In this document: positions 1 to 11,187 of the stretch, piece by piece
Position numbering within the stretch: the stretch's first letter is position 1
How the letters are laid out: every line of letters starts with the position of its first letter
NCBI GenBank assembly: GCA_018340375.1
Contig: JAFFJZ010000014.1
Coordinates: 6,076,001-6,140,000 of the forward strand
Origin: Gonatopus flavifemur
Lineage: Eukaryota > Arthropoda > Insecta > Hymenoptera > Dryinidae
Reading direction: 5' to 3'
DNA length: 64,000 bases
The notes under the pieces: model-generated
What the model was told of the DNA's origin: nothing
The model's input: only the letters and a program-made list of their open reading frames with translations
The model's database searches: none
Program-made: the position numbers and the translations under genes

Positions 1-560
1 TCTTTCCGAGGGAATAAAGATTCTTCCGCCTCCAAACTTGAAATCTCTTGGACCAAAATGTTCCTCAGCGCTCAGGGAGTGATTCTGGTTTCGTGTCTGT
101 CTGTCTGTGTGTCTGTGGGGATGTGAAGTATTCTGCGACCGCGCATATCTTCTGTTCCTATTATCCGATCGTCATCGAATTTTCACCACAGTTGGAACCC
201 GAGTTGATAGTGGTCCCATTTGAGTTTCATCCTAATTGATTGAAACCTGTGGAAAATTTGTGTTCCGCGATTCACATAATTTGACCATATTTTGATAGCA
301 TGCCTTCCCCATGTCGGTATCATTCGAATGCCATGAAGCTCAGAGTATGATCAATTTATGAGGGGCTTAGTTGTATTGTGTGAATCTCAAACAAATCGGA
401 ATTGAAGAAAGGAAGTGGTAAGCACTGAGCTTCTGTACACGGACAAAGTAACTCTGGCTGATTGATATTCGTAATACAGATTATGGATTGGAGAAAATTT
501 GAAAATAAGAATTAGAAAAGAATTCATAGAACATAATTACATAGAGTTGCTCAGAGGATC
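1..560. other. Non-coding left edge with microsatellite
   Basis: No gene is recognisable. A TG/CTGT microsatellite lies at about 92-118. The stretch from about 125 to 435 belongs to a dispersed repeat family that recurs at 24.7-25.2 kb and 44.4-44.8 kb. The short ORF at 48-239 crosses the microsatellite and is not believed. Confidence 0.6.
125..435 (+). repeat. Dispersed repeat family, copy 1
   Basis: The order of recognisable phrases (a 'gcgaccg.gcat.tcttc' block, a 'ttgaccatattttga' block, then an 'attgaag.aaggaagtgg' tail) is shared with 24720-25215 and 44360-44770. The three copies are diverged and all run in the same direction. No terminal repeats or coding capacity were seen, so the element class is unknown. 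Confidence 0.55.
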
Positions 561-643
561 AATCTGAGCATGATTATGATCTCAGTTTGACAAATTTTGA
601 TATGATAACAAACATAAGAATTTCCGAGTCTTCAAGGGATCCC

Positions 644-757
644 TATATAAGGAATGCCGCGAGCACCGTAGATCATTTCGTGTCTTCTCGCGTTCGAGAG
701 CAGAGTTCCGATACAGTGACGGGATCATTGTAAAGATTTTACATGTAAAAGGTGAAT
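644..757 (+). promoter_or_regulatory. Putative LTR promoter and leader of Gypsy element A
   Basis: A TATATAA box at 644-650 lies about 100 bp before the gag frame, as in the U3/R of an LTR element. Bases 718-757 are identical to 24303-24342, so this is a conserved part of a repeated element, probably R/U5 or the untranslated leader. No primer binding site matching a common insect Gypsy tRNA was recognised, and the matching 3' LTR was not found. Confidence 0.4.
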
Positions 758-1675
758 CCGAATAACGAAATCAACGACCAAGTGTTGGACCAAAACGAAG
801 GACTCTCGAATGAATCCAATCAAGAACAACGCCAGGTCTTCGTCGAGGCAGATCAACCACCAAGTCGGAACCTACGACCGGGTGTTCGAGGCCGACCACC
901 GAGAAATGCAAACCAGGGGAATCGAGATGAGAACAGGCGAAATAATGACTACCGGCAGTTCGAAAACCGTATTACGAATCTATTAGAAAGATCTCGAGGA
1001 AGCCTTGATACGAGACTCGACGTGATAGACAATAATATACAAAGAATGGAACATCGATCAAATAATATCGAACAATCAAGAGAGCCAAGATTTCTGCCAA
1101 ACCAGAGTGATCATCCAAGTTCGAATTCCACCGCAGCGAGGTCAGATGAAACTCAACATTCTGGTCGATTCAGAAATCTAAAATACAGTAGGGTTCTCAC
1201 GTTATTGAAGGTTATTTCATATCCTGGGAAGAAGGATAAGACGAATCCCATCAGATTTCTGAACAAGTTTGAGGAAATACTGGCCTACGAAAACATTTCT
1301 AACTATGGAAAAAGATTCTTACTAGCAAGATGTTTGACTAGCCAAGCAAAAAACCGGCACGAGTTGAACGATTTTGCCGACTATAAAGAAGCGAAAGAAG
1401 AATTTTCCAAGTTTTTTTGGGGCGAAGAAGAGCAAGCCCGATTTCGTGAAAAATTATTGACGGGACGATATTTTTTCAATCGAGAAGAAAGTATGTCTGA
1501 ATATTTCCTACGATTGGCACGAGAGGCCCTGAATCTGAATCCACCGATGGGCACACACGAAATTATTCGTTCCATAAAAAGACATTTTCCCCAAGATATA
1601 GCGAGAGAACTACGACCAGGATTGACTAGATCGATTGCGGAAGCAGCAACGTTACTGGAGGAAATTCAAAACTAA
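752..1675 (+). pseudogene. gag: Gag-like protein of Ty3/Gypsy element A
   Basis: A 307-codon open frame just downstream of the leader. The N-terminal third is rich in Asn, Gln and Arg. From about residue 150 there is a retrotransposon Gag-like helical region (motifs SYPGKKDKTNPIRFLNKFEE, FFWGEEEQARFREKLL, MSEYFLRLAREALNL). No CCHC zinc knuckle follows. The frame opens with GTG; the preceding in-frame codon is a stop and the first in-frame ATG lies well inside, so either ATG mutated to GTG or the true start is lost. Gag would assemble the particle that packages the element RNA. The following 400 bp, where nucleocapsid should be, is acidic/Asn-rich coding-like sequence broken by stops in every frame. 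Family assignment is clear from the downstream pol; the start is uncertain. Confidence 0.7.
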
Positions 1676-2087
1676 CAGGAATATTCTAATAGAAGACAAG
1701 GTGAAAAAAAAGGAATAGTAAAAAATCCTGAAAATAAAATTGTACAGAGCAAGTAAATAAGGACGAAGCGAAACTGCAAACAAAAACAAATCAGGAAGTA
1801 CAGAGGAGAATAAACTGGAATGAAGACACATCTCAGGGAGATAATGAGACAAGAAGATTTGACCGGAATCAAGATGAATCCACGAATGAAAGAAGAGATG
1901 ATCAAAACAAAAATAACAATCGAAATAAAAAATCAGTCATTTCGTTGATCCACGACAACGAATTCGATTCGAATGACGACGATAATGAATATGAAGACAT
2001 CGAAGTTGTCGAGACAATCGGAGACGATCACCAAGTAACGGATATAACAAGTATTAGATTAGAAAACATTATTGAAAAAATCGATAT

Positions 2088-3539
2088 GGCAACGGAAAAG
2101 GAAAAAACAAAGAGATAAGTGCGATCATTGAGGTAACAATCGGTAAAGTAAAAACCAAACCACTAATTGATACTGGCGCTAGGGTATCCGCAGTGTCACA
2201 AACCTTGATCGAACATCTCGAAGAAAATAATCACCAAGTAGGACAGATACCGGTGCGGAATGTCAACTTGGTGGGTGCATTTTCGGACAAAAATATAGAT
2301 ATAAAAAGGATGGCCCAATTACGAATTTGCATCAACGGAAGAAAATACATGGACTCCTGCTATATCGTGGGAAAGTTAGTGTTCCCACTGGTTGATGGGA
2401 TGGATTTTTTATCTCGATATGGAGCAACAATTGATTCATCAAGCGGAACATTTAACTTAGACTTCGTGAATGATAAAGTAACAGAACAGATAATAAATTT
2501 CATTGAATTGGAGGAACCTAAACAACAGGCAATATTACAATTCAAAAAACAGTGTGAGAGTTTATTTGGACAGGACTTAGGGAAAATCACGACCGAAAGA
2601 TGTAGAATACCAATGAGAAACACGCAACCATACAAGTGTAAGATGTACCCAGTCCCGATGAAGTATGTTGAAGAAGTCCGAGAAGTCATAAAAGAATTAG
2701 AGAAGAAAAAGGTAATCGAAAAGGGACAAACCTAGTACCTCAACCCATTGGTCGTTGTGATAAAAAGAGAAAACCAAAGAAATGAGACTACGCCTCGATG
2801 CTAGAACATTAAATTCTCGCATGGAAAGTTATTGCGCCCAGCCTCCGACGATTGAAGAAATACTTTTCAAAATGAAAAATAAGTCAGTATTTACAAAACT
2901 TGACATAAGACACGCATTTCGGCAAGTGGAGTTGAAACCCGGGAGTAAAAAATATACAGGTTTCATGTTCGAAGGACAAACTTATATGTTCCCGCGAATG
3001 CCGTTCGGTCTAAAAATTTCAAGAGCAGTCTTCACACGTATCCTACATAATATTCTGAAAGACGTGGGAGACGAAGTCATTATGTATCTTGACGATATCT
3101 TAATATGTTCCGATTCGGATGGAGAACATGAGGAAAAACTAAAAGTAGTATTCAACAAGCTCGAGAAGGCCGGCGTTAAGCTGAATTTAGGAAAAAGTAA
3201 ATTCTTCCAAAAAACGATAAGTTTTTTAGGAGATACTTTCGATCAATGGACTGTTGAAATAAATAACGACACCAAGAAAAACATTATAGATTTTCTCATG
3301 CCACGAAAGAAAGAACAGGTCCAGGCGTTTTTAGGCCTGATTAATTGAGATGAAAGATTCATACCAAATCTATCCAACTATGCAGCACCACTTGGAGAAC
3401 TTATCAGAAAGGATGTTGAATTCCAATGGGGAGACACACAGATGAAGGCATTTGAAACCATAAAACCGTTATTCGATAATACGGAAGAATTATCTTCAAT
3501 AAAAAATGAAGGACAATTTATCATCGAAACCGATGCATC
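2088..3539 (+). pseudogene. pol: Pol of Gypsy element A: protease, reverse transcriptase, start of RNase H
   Basis: Protease is marked by LIDTGARVSAVSQ near 2163-2200. RT follows with FTKLDIRHAFRQVELKPG, PRMPFGLK and the catalytic MYLDDIL at about 3080-3105, then the connection region (QAFLGLIN) and the first RNase H acidic motif ETDAS at about 3526-3540. Damage: TAG at 2733-2735, a frameshift near 2780, TGA at 3346-3348. The RNase H domain is cut at 3543 by the nested DNA transposon and resumes at 7951. The order protease-RT-RNase H-integrase is that of Ty3/Gypsy (Metaviridae-type) elements. It would copy element RNA into DNA; this copy cannot be functional. Confidence 0.85.
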
Positions 3540-3543
3540 AATT
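3540..3543. repeat. Left AATT target-site duplication
   Basis: AATT directly precedes the terminus GAGCCGTCGG and recurs after the mirrored terminus at 7947-7950. Removing 3544-7950 restores the in-frame RNase H text ETDAS followed by IIGIGARLVQ, which fixes both insertion boundaries to the base. Confidence 0.9.
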
Positions 3544-4442
3544 GAGCCGTCGGATGCAATAACGACACTTGCGCTCGAAAAGGCGAACAAGTATTGTCCA
3601 AGCCGTGACGTCAGGGGTCAAAATAAAAAATTGGAATTTTGGAAATCAAAAAATACTGAGTAATAGGTCTTGAAAAATCAACCCGTGTCTTCGTTTACCA
3701 TTTTTTTCTACGATTCATAGTTTTCGAGAAAAAAAATGGAAACTACAAATTTTTTTGCCCCAAAAATCGATGTTTTTCAACATTAACATCGTTCGATCTT
3801 GTTTATTTTTTGATAAATCGCAATAAAATTTATAGATTTTGATTCATAAGACTTCACTGAAGACGACGATGTCAAAAAAATTTGTAAAAATAATTAACAA
3901 ATTAATAAATTTTTAATCCAAACTGAAAACCATGTTTTTGATGCTTTGGATTGAAAAAGTGGTGGGGGAAATACGAGATACAAAAAACTTCCAGCGACAA
4001 AGTTGTTCGCTAGTGTATGGGCTAACTTTGTGGAAAATTTCAGATCGATTGGATCATTACTTCACAAAATATCACGGTTTGTTTATTAGCGCGCAACGAA
4101 AATTCTTCACGATTTCGCTTTGGTTATCGGCTGAACATCAGCGTCCTTAGAAAAGATTGTATTCGCTCGATTTCCCTTCGTACATTCATGTTTTTGGAGT
4201 TGGGGATTCCGAATATCGAACTATTTATGCAAAATTGCATTCCTCTTATCCACATTTTTCATAAACGATCTAATTGTTAACAATGTTTTCATGAACAAAG
4301 TATTGGTTTCAAAGAAAAATCGATTAGATGACGTGCGTTTCTCGAATATAAATATGAATAGTATATAACCATACTATTCATATTTATATTTATTGACAGG
4401 TTTTCAATTACTTTCAAAACGTAGAATTTGTAAAAATGAAGA
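3544..4442 (+). repeat. Left long terminal inverted repeat of the nested transposon
   Basis: Matches the reverse complement of 7048-7946 almost base for base (examples of differences: t/g near 3561, a single change near 3700). Within it, about 4347-4391 forms a hairpin with roughly 20-bp arms (AATATAAATATGAATAGTAT and its complement), mirrored at about 7104-7147. The 72-codon frame inside is only a by-product of the repeat. Confidence 0.9.
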
Positions 4443-4602
4443 TTTTTATACACTCTTTTATGAATTTTTATAGTTATTTCCTACAAAATAAAATATACAA
4501 CAAAAATCAACTATACTTGTACAAAAATAAAATATACTTAAAAAAAACATACTTGAAACAAATAAAATATACTCTTTCGATTGATTTTTAATACTCATTC
4601 TC

Positions 4603-6404
4603 TCAATCTTCTTTGGTATTAGTGTCTTGTACACCAACTTTTTCGAAAAAATCTTCAAAAAACTTTCTCCCATCGGCACTTAAAAATTCATATAGAGTTG
4701 CAACGTCTTTGATTTTTGCAGTTGCAACCCCAATGTATGATTTTAAAATATGAAAATCTTGAAACCGATGTTTTAACTTCATTGTGAAAGATTTTGATTT
4801 TTCATTATAATTGTCCCAAACATCAACCTGTCCCGATGGAAAATAATCAATGATGCAGGCAGTACTGATTTTTATTGACTGCTTTGGAATATTCTCATTT
4901 TTCAATGGAGTTTCAAAATCATACATAGGACAGCTCAATTCATTCACAATAGTGAATGGAGGATTACGTGATCTCTCAATGATCTGTACATACTCATCTT
5001 CAGTTTCTATTCTTTCAATTCTTTTCATTTTCTGAGTGTACAATCCAAAATTCCTATCGCATTGAGAGAATGAGTGTCCACGAATAGGAAAAACATGCTT
5101 CACATGCACTTTATATTCAATTGCGAATAACAATAAAAAACAAAATACAATATAATTGCGGTTTTGACCACCACAAGCATCTGAGAAAAGGACAATATTT
5201 TTATGCGTGTTTGAATTAAATTCTCTTTTCAAAACATAATAGAGAAAGTTAGAAACTATATTCGCACCTTTTTTCGTTATCCCTTCCAGTAACGGGAACA
5301 TATAACTATTATTGTTATTATATACATGAATATTGAATAAAAACAGCCATAGTAATCTACGGTAAAACTGAGCTGACACGGGTATCTTGGGCAATGGTAA
5401 ATTTTGAGCGAAATCAAATTCTAAGCAAAGATTAGTTTTTTGTGATATGAATTCAGTTTTCAGAGTTTATGCTCTGCAACTTTTCTTTTATGGATTTGAT
5501 ATTCTTCATCACAATTATTCTGTGTTTCCGCTGCATAGCATGTATCACAAACATCTGTTTTGGGCAATTTGAATGAAAAATTCAAATGGTGATTAAAATG
5601 CTTTGCGTACGTCGTCTCACTAATTGGGATTACATCTTCACCAGTTTTTTCCTTATAATGTTCCAGAAATAATTTGTAGAGTGTTCGTAAATTCAACTCA
5701 GAATTTTCAAAGTACATCAAATTTGTTGATTCACGGTTGTAGTGAGATTTGTGATGCGGTATAGATTCAACATGTTTTTTGATGCAATCCTTCAAATCAT
5801 CTGATAATTTTTCAGTTTGATTGCCATGTTTGCCGCGGTTATCATTCAAACTTCTCCCGTTCTCAATCTTCTGTCTCAAAGTACGGATTCTGCCATCTCT
5901 TATCCTCAGTAAGTTAAGAATGAACTTCTTACAAACAATGATATTTTCATCTTTTAATGGGAAGTAATAGATCCATTCAAATCCAGTCTTCTGTTTTGAA
6001 TTTCCTGAGCATATTTGTGGATCTTTTCTTTTCATTAAATTGCTCAACAAAACATTTTGTTTGTGGTAATCGGCGAGTGTCCAAAAATCTTTGTGGAATC
6101 GTTTTTGATCAGCAACATCGACGTATTCAAAACAGAGTTTAGAGCAACACGATTCCACTATTGCAAACGATTTTGCTTCAATTGGATGTCCAGAACATGA
6201 AGTATATGCATTTCCCTAAAAGTTGATACAATATAAAAAATTCCCAATAATGTAAATTTAAAACTGAAAATTTCTGTATGAAAAAGAATAATTCAAGTTC
6301 TTTGAAAGTACCTCGTTTCTATGTTTTTTATTGACGTTCCTTTTCCAGTTTTCGACATGTCTGACACGTTTTCTTCCACAACTCACTTCAGGAATATCCG
6401 ACAT
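4603..6404 (-). pseudogene. Transposase-like gene with DUF7869-type C-terminal half
   Basis: Three parts read on the minus strand. Exon 1 (6404 to 6312) encodes MSDIPEVSCGRKRVRHVENW. A 96-nt intron (6311-6216) has GT and AG ends. Exon 2 (6215 to about 5460) has a Cys-rich start (CSGHP, CCSKLC), then RGKHG, the HYNRESTNLMYF block, FKLPKTDVCDTCYAAE. A frameshift near 5455-5465 shifts to the last part (about 5455-4603) with a PLPKIPVSAQFYRRLLW block and the DDE-like FSDACGGQNRNY and RGHSFSQCDRNFG motifs of the DUF7869 group, widespread in insect and cnidarian repeats. The spacing and the continued open frame show only one lesion. Probable role: DNA cleavage and strand transfer for this element. 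Superfamily name is tentative. Confidence 0.75.
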
Positions 6405-6712
6405 GATATTGAAAATGACCAATGTCTTTGAAAAAGACAAACTGAACATTAGACACTTATGAACTTATACTGATTTTTTACACAATATGTCCACAGCTAT
6501 TGCCAAATCATTGCAAATCAACCTTCCACAACAGAATCAATACTACAACGTGTATAAACAAAAGGAGTAAACAAAGCTCGCATCACAAACAAATGACAAC
6601 TTGGAAATAGTTGATAGCCACATGGAGGGAATATTGTGTTGGAACTATTCTCAAGTTGTCATTTGTTTGAGGTGCGAGCTTTGTTTACTTCTTTTGTTTA
6701 TACACGTTCATA

Positions 6713-7047
6713 CTCGCCGAAAACTGGAAAAGGAACGTCAATAAGAAACATAGAAACGAGGTACTTTCAAAGAACTTGAATTATTCTTTTTCATACAGAA
6801 ATTTTCAGTTTTAAATTTACATTATTGGGAATTTTTCACATTGTATCAACTTTTAGGGAAATGCATATACTTCATGTTCTGGACATCCAATTGAAGCAAA
6901 ATCATTTGCAATAGTGGAATCGTGTTGCTCCAAACTCTGTTTCGAATACGTCGATGTTGCTGATTGAAAACGATTTCACAAAGATTTTTGGACACTCGCC
7001 GATTACCACAAACAAAATGTTTTGTTGAGCAATTTAATGAAAAGAAA
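6713..7047 (+). pseudogene. Inverted, truncated copy of the transposase 5' region
   Basis: Reads on the plus strand as the mirror of the minus-strand gene: exon 1 end (NWKRNVNKKHRNE), the same 96-nt GT-AG intron at 6761-6856, and exon 2 from GNAYTSCSGHP to LSNLMKR. It lacks the start codon because of a deletion of very roughly 0.2 kb before 6713, has an in-frame TGA where the left copy has Gln (VADQKRF), and breaks at 7047 directly into the right terminal repeat. About 1.58 kb present in the left arm (4443 to about 6023) is missing here. Confidence 0.8.
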
Positions 7048-7946
7048 TCTTCATTTTTACAAATTCTACGTTTTGAAAGTAATTGAAAACCTGTTAATAA
7101 ATATAAATATGAATGGTATGGTTATATACTATTCATATTTATATTCGAGAAACGCACGTCATCTAATCGATTTTTCTCTGAAACCAATACTTTGTTCATG
7201 AAAACATTGTTAACAATTAGATCGTTTATGAAAAATGTGGATAAGAGGAATGCAATTTTGCATAAATAGTTCGATATTCGGAATCCCCAACTCCAAAAAC
7301 ATGAATGTACGAAGGGAAATCGAGCGAATACAATCTTTTCTAAGGACGCTGATGTTCAGCCGATAACCAAAGCGAAATCGTGAAGAATTTTCGTTGCGCG
7401 CTAATAAACAAACCGTGATATTTTGTGAAGTAATGATCCAATCGATCTGAAATTTTCCACAAAGTTAGCCCATACACTAGCGAACAACTTTGTCGCTGGA
7501 AGTTTTTTGTATCTCGTATTTCCCCCACCACTTTTTCAATCCAAAGCATCAAAAACATGGTTTTCAGTTTGGATTAAAAATTTATTAATTTGTTAATTAT
7601 TTTTACAAATTTTTTTGACATCGTCGTCTTCAGTGAAGTCTTATGAATCAAAATCTATAAATTTTATTGCGATTTATCAAAAAATAAACAAGATCGAACG
7701 ATGTTAATGTTGAAAAACATCGATTTTTGGGGCAAAAAAATTTGTAGTTTTCATTTTTTTTCTCGAAAACTATGAATCGTAGAAAAAAATGGTAAGCGAA
7801 GACACGGGTTGATTTTTCAAGACCTATTACTCAGTATTTTTTGATTTCCAAAATTCCAATTTTTTATTTTGACCCCTGACGTCACGGCTTGGACAATACT
7901 TGTTCGCCTTTTCGAGCGCAAGTGTCGTTCTTGCATCCGACGGCTC
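7048..7946 (-). repeat. Right long terminal inverted repeat of the nested transposon
   Basis: Mirror of 3544-4442, ending with the complement of GAGCCGTCGG at 7946. AATT (7947-7950) follows, and then the Gypsy RNase H frame resumes. Confidence 0.9.
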
Positions 7947-7950
7947 AATT

Positions 7951-8300
7951 ATCGGAATTGGTGCTCGATTAGTTCAAAAAACCGGAGAAAACAAAGAAAA
8001 TCCAGTGACATACATTTTGAGAAAGTTAAAGAACGCCGAACGAAGATACACGACAACGGGAAAAGAAGCGTGAGCCATCGTTTGGGCGCTCAAGAAATGG
8101 AGAATCCTATTGTTAGGAAGAAAAGTTGTTATCAGAACTGATCATCGTGCGTTACAGTTCCTCAAGAGTTGTGTTTTCTCCAGTAAGCGTGTAGCAGCAT
8201 GGTTAGAATTCCTCCAGGAGTTTGACTCGCATATCGAACATATCCCAGGAAAAACAAAAAAACCGCAGATACATTATCACGGATACCAAATACGGGAAAC
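7951..8300 (+). pseudogene. pol: RNase H continuation of Gypsy element A
   Basis: Resumes with IIGIGARLVQKTGENKENP and continues through KNAERRYTTTGKEA, IVWALKKWRILLLGRK, the acidic motif RTDHRAL and the C-terminal HIEHIPGK. A TGA interrupts the frame at 8071-8073 (between KEA and AIVW), and an A-run indel near 8250-8260 shifts the frame before the ADTLSR block. It is the 3' half of the domain whose first half lies before 3540. It would degrade the RNA strand of RNA-DNA hybrids in a live element. Confidence 0.8.
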
Positions 8301-9369
8301 GAGGAACGATATCAATAATTGTTGCCAATCTGCAGGAAGGAAAATCAAAGAAACAGTCAGAATTGGTGGGTGCAGCAAAGGTCAGGGAAGATCGTGAGAA
8401 GTTCTTTGAATGGATTCAAATACTGAAGACAGCCTATACCACGGACAAAGGAATAATCAAGTTAAAACAATGTAAGGAAAAACATGTAATTACTGACGAG
8501 AATGGAATGATCGGAATGAAAAATTGAAGAGATATCGAAAATAGTCATACCCAGTGCAGTACCCTGGTTCTTTATTAAAGACTTACATGAATATTTATCA
8601 CATATGGGTAGTGAAAAAATTTTGGATATCTGCGAGGAAAGATTCGTTTTCAATAATATGTCCAGGATTATTGAAGATGTGACATCATCATGTTCAATAT
8701 GCCAAAAGACCAAGGATAATAGAAGGAAATTAGAGGGAACCTTAACATATGATCTATCAAAAGAACCAGATGAAGAAATTTCATTGGATATATATGGACC
8801 ATTGCCGCTGGCGAAACTCGGACTCAGATATATTATCGTATTACTTGATTGTTTCACTAAAAAAAATAACTCTCCATCCGAGTAAGAGTATCGAAACCAA
8901 ACCCATCATAAATGAATTGTCAAGAGAATATCTATCTAAAAACAAGAAACCTGAAGAAATATTAACTGACAAAGGAAGCCAATTCTCTTCAAAAGAATGG
9001 CAAAATTTTGGGAAGAAAAATAATATTGAGATGAGACAAACAGCACCTTACAATCCACAGGCAAATTCGGTCGAACGTGTAATGAAAGGAATAGCAAGAA
9101 TTCTGAGAACGTATGTCAACCTTAAACAAACTCTATGGCTTGAGATGACCCCTTTGATTGAACGAACAATCAATAACGTCATACACTCTAGTACTAACAT
9201 GATACCTAATTTAATATATAACGAGGAAAGTTTAGAATTACCAAAAGAATTTGAATGTATGAAGGAACAGAAAACGGTCAACGAAATGATTGAACAAGTT
9301 AATCAAAACCTACGAAAGAATCTGATAAAAAGAAGAAAATACATGAATAATAAGAAAAAAAGGAGATGA
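8300..9369 (+). pseudogene. pol: Integrase of Gypsy element A
   Basis: HHCC zinc-binding part at about 8585-8705 (HEYLSHMG, then CSICQKTK). Catalytic core: SLDIYGPL (first Asp), LTDKGSQF (second Asp) and NSVERVMKGI (Glu). A frameshift near 8865-8880, at an A-rich run, splits the core between the first Asp and the rest. The core runs on to KYMNNKKKRR at 9366. The enzyme would insert element cDNA in the host genome. All three catalytic acidic residues are still readable, but stops and shifts make the copy dead. Confidence 0.85.
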
Positions 9370-9639
9370 AATTGAAATAGGAACTCCAGTATTCATCAGA
9401 ACACATGAATTATCAGGAAAATAGATGAATATAATGCGAAACTCGATTATCGATATGAAGGCCCGTATTATGTAGTCCAAGTGATCAATCACAATGCATA
9501 TACGGTTAAAAAAACAAGTGGAAAAATGATAGGAAATCATAATATCAGGCAGTTGAAAATATGTCGAATTCCAAAATTGAAACCTCGTGAACTTCCATCA
9601 TCCTATAAAGACATAATAAATGGAAATACGAACCTATAA
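9370..9639 (+). pseudogene. pol: Integrase C-terminal (GPY/F-like) tail of Gypsy element A
   Basis: After the stop at 9369 the coding signal continues with shifts: a GTPVFIRTHE block, then YEGPYYVVQVINHNAYTV, which is the GPY/F module found after many Gypsy integrases, then MIGNHNIRQLK. It ends shortly before the next ORF. A stop near 9421-9423 interrupts it. Confidence 0.65.
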
Positions 9640-9680
9640 AAGTACGACGGAGCGAGCAATCTACGTTACCGAAATTCAAA

Positions 9681-10535
9681 ATGCAGGAGAGCTGTGAGAA
9701 GTTGTTGAATAATGTGAAACCGTGCATCAGTAATTTAGAGTATATGGTGCAGGCAGAGAAGGGAATCGCCACCTACATCCTGGCGTGTATATGGAATAAA
9801 AGAAACAATGAACTAATCAATTTAGTAAAGAAGGCTGAACAATATACTGGAGGATATCCAAAATTTGTGAATATGGTGAATGGATTAAGAGGCCTTGGAT
9901 CAACAACGGAGAATGTCGACAAGATTGAAAGGGACAGCTATTTGGAATATATCCAGGATTGGTACAAACCGTCGGAAGATGCAGTACCTACATCAGTTCA
10001 AAACGCGGAAGAGCCATGACCTGATAATCAGAACACGCAAAAGGAAAGAGTGAACAACGACACACGCAGAGATCCAGTTTTGTGTGCGATCTCAGTAAAT
10101 AAAACTTGGGATCCGAAAATTGAAGCGATCAAAATTAAAAGATCGCAAGAAGGAGCGGGATGGCAAGCTAGGGAGAGTTCGCCACCAGAGATCGACATAA
10201 AAAACAAAAAGCACCACCGTACGTTGGAAAAGGAAAGGAGAAGAAGGGAGGAAAGGAATAGAGAAGACACTACTAACGAATTGAGGAGACCGACAAGACC
10301 ACAGAAAATGTCAGCAATCGTGAAACGTGCGAGTGAAACGGAGGAAGAAAATGATGTGAATAAAGTTAGTGACGAAAAAACCGAAATTATGGAAATAGCG
10401 ATTGAACAAGCCATTACGGGAACATCGGACCAAGAGTATAAGAATATAATTGCAGATTTGTTTGGAAACATCTCCGACCTGGACACAAACATGTCATCGG
10501 AGGATATTCCGAGCGGCGAATTATTGTTAAAATAA
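9681..10535 (+). pseudogene. Unknown 3' ORF of Gypsy element A
   Basis: One frame of about 284 codons interrupted only by TGA at 10017-10019; both halves lie in the same phase. The first 112 residues contain a helical region (MQESCEKLLNNVKPCISNLE, EKGIATYILACIWNKRN). The second part is highly charged (EKERRRREERNREDTTNELR) and ends in an acidic Ser/Asp-rich tail. No signal peptide, transmembrane segment or furin site is visible, so it does not look like an Env. I do not recognise the protein. It lies in the place of env in other Gypsy elements and could be an accessory or Gag-like factor. Confidence 0.55.
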
Positions 10536-11187
10536 GTCTGGACGTTTCAGGTAGAATATTCGAAAGAAAATACCATATACATCAATGTATCATTCAATTT
10601 ATGTACCAGAGTATTTGTATATTTCGAAAACTATGAGCGCAGGAAATTTGAATGTTTTATGTTTCATTGGTTAAAGTATCATGAGTATGAGAAATTTCAA
10701 TATGAGGATTAGGATATTTACGTTTGATTTTTCATATTTCAAATATGATAAGCGCAGAAAGTTTCAGTGTTTATGTTCCATTGTTAAAAGTCGCATATTG
10801 TGATTCATATTTTTTAGGTGCAAGAATTTGAACGCCAAAGAAGATATTACTTTGTGTCAGTGAAGTTTAATATTGGAATACATTCATGTTTCATATTTTA
10901 TGAGTATGGAAACCCTAACGCCAAAGGAAATATAACTTCGTTTTTTGTATCAGTATAGTTTAATATTGTAATACATTCATGTTCAGTTTTATAAGCTTAT
11001 TTCGATAATATATAATTCGTGATGTTCTATACCCAGATATTCGGAAGAGAAAGAATCATTGTTATTTTTTGTATCTCTTGAAATGGTTATCAAATATAAA
11101 AGATTCTTTCTCAACCTCAGACCTATTACACCTGAAAAATTCAACTTACTCGTGTACAATTGTTTGTTTAATGGATTTTTAATAAAT
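10536..11187 (+). repeat. 3' non-coding repeats of Gypsy element A
   Basis: Degenerate internal repetition. A block of about 90 bp with 'gaacgccaaagaagatattac' and 'gaatacattcatgtttc' phrases occurs twice (about 10815-10900 and 10900-10990). A second block with 'atgagcgcaggaaatttgaa' recurs as 'ataagcgcagaaagtttcag' (about 10630 and 10748). No 3' LTR matching the 5' leader was found. The region ends where the minus-strand env fragment begins. Confidence 0.5.

Larger units (their letters stand above)
3544..7946. mobile_element. Nested 4.4-kb DUF7869/Sola-like DNA transposon
   Basis: Terminal inverted repeats start GAGCCGTCGGATGCAA on both sides, flanked by AATT duplications. The outer repeats are about 899 bp each (3544-4442 and 7048-7946) with very few mismatches. 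A transposase-like gene sits on the minus strand in the left arm; a truncated, inverted copy of its 5' part sits in the right arm. The 4-bp target duplication and protein type are compatible with the Sola superfamily, but that assignment is inference. The high arm identity suggests either a young insertion or gene conversion between arms. Confidence 0.85.

Noticed and set aside
7340..7558. 72-codon frame found identically at 3932-4150
   Set aside because: It lies in the non-coding terminal inverted repeats and is duplicated only because the repeat is.
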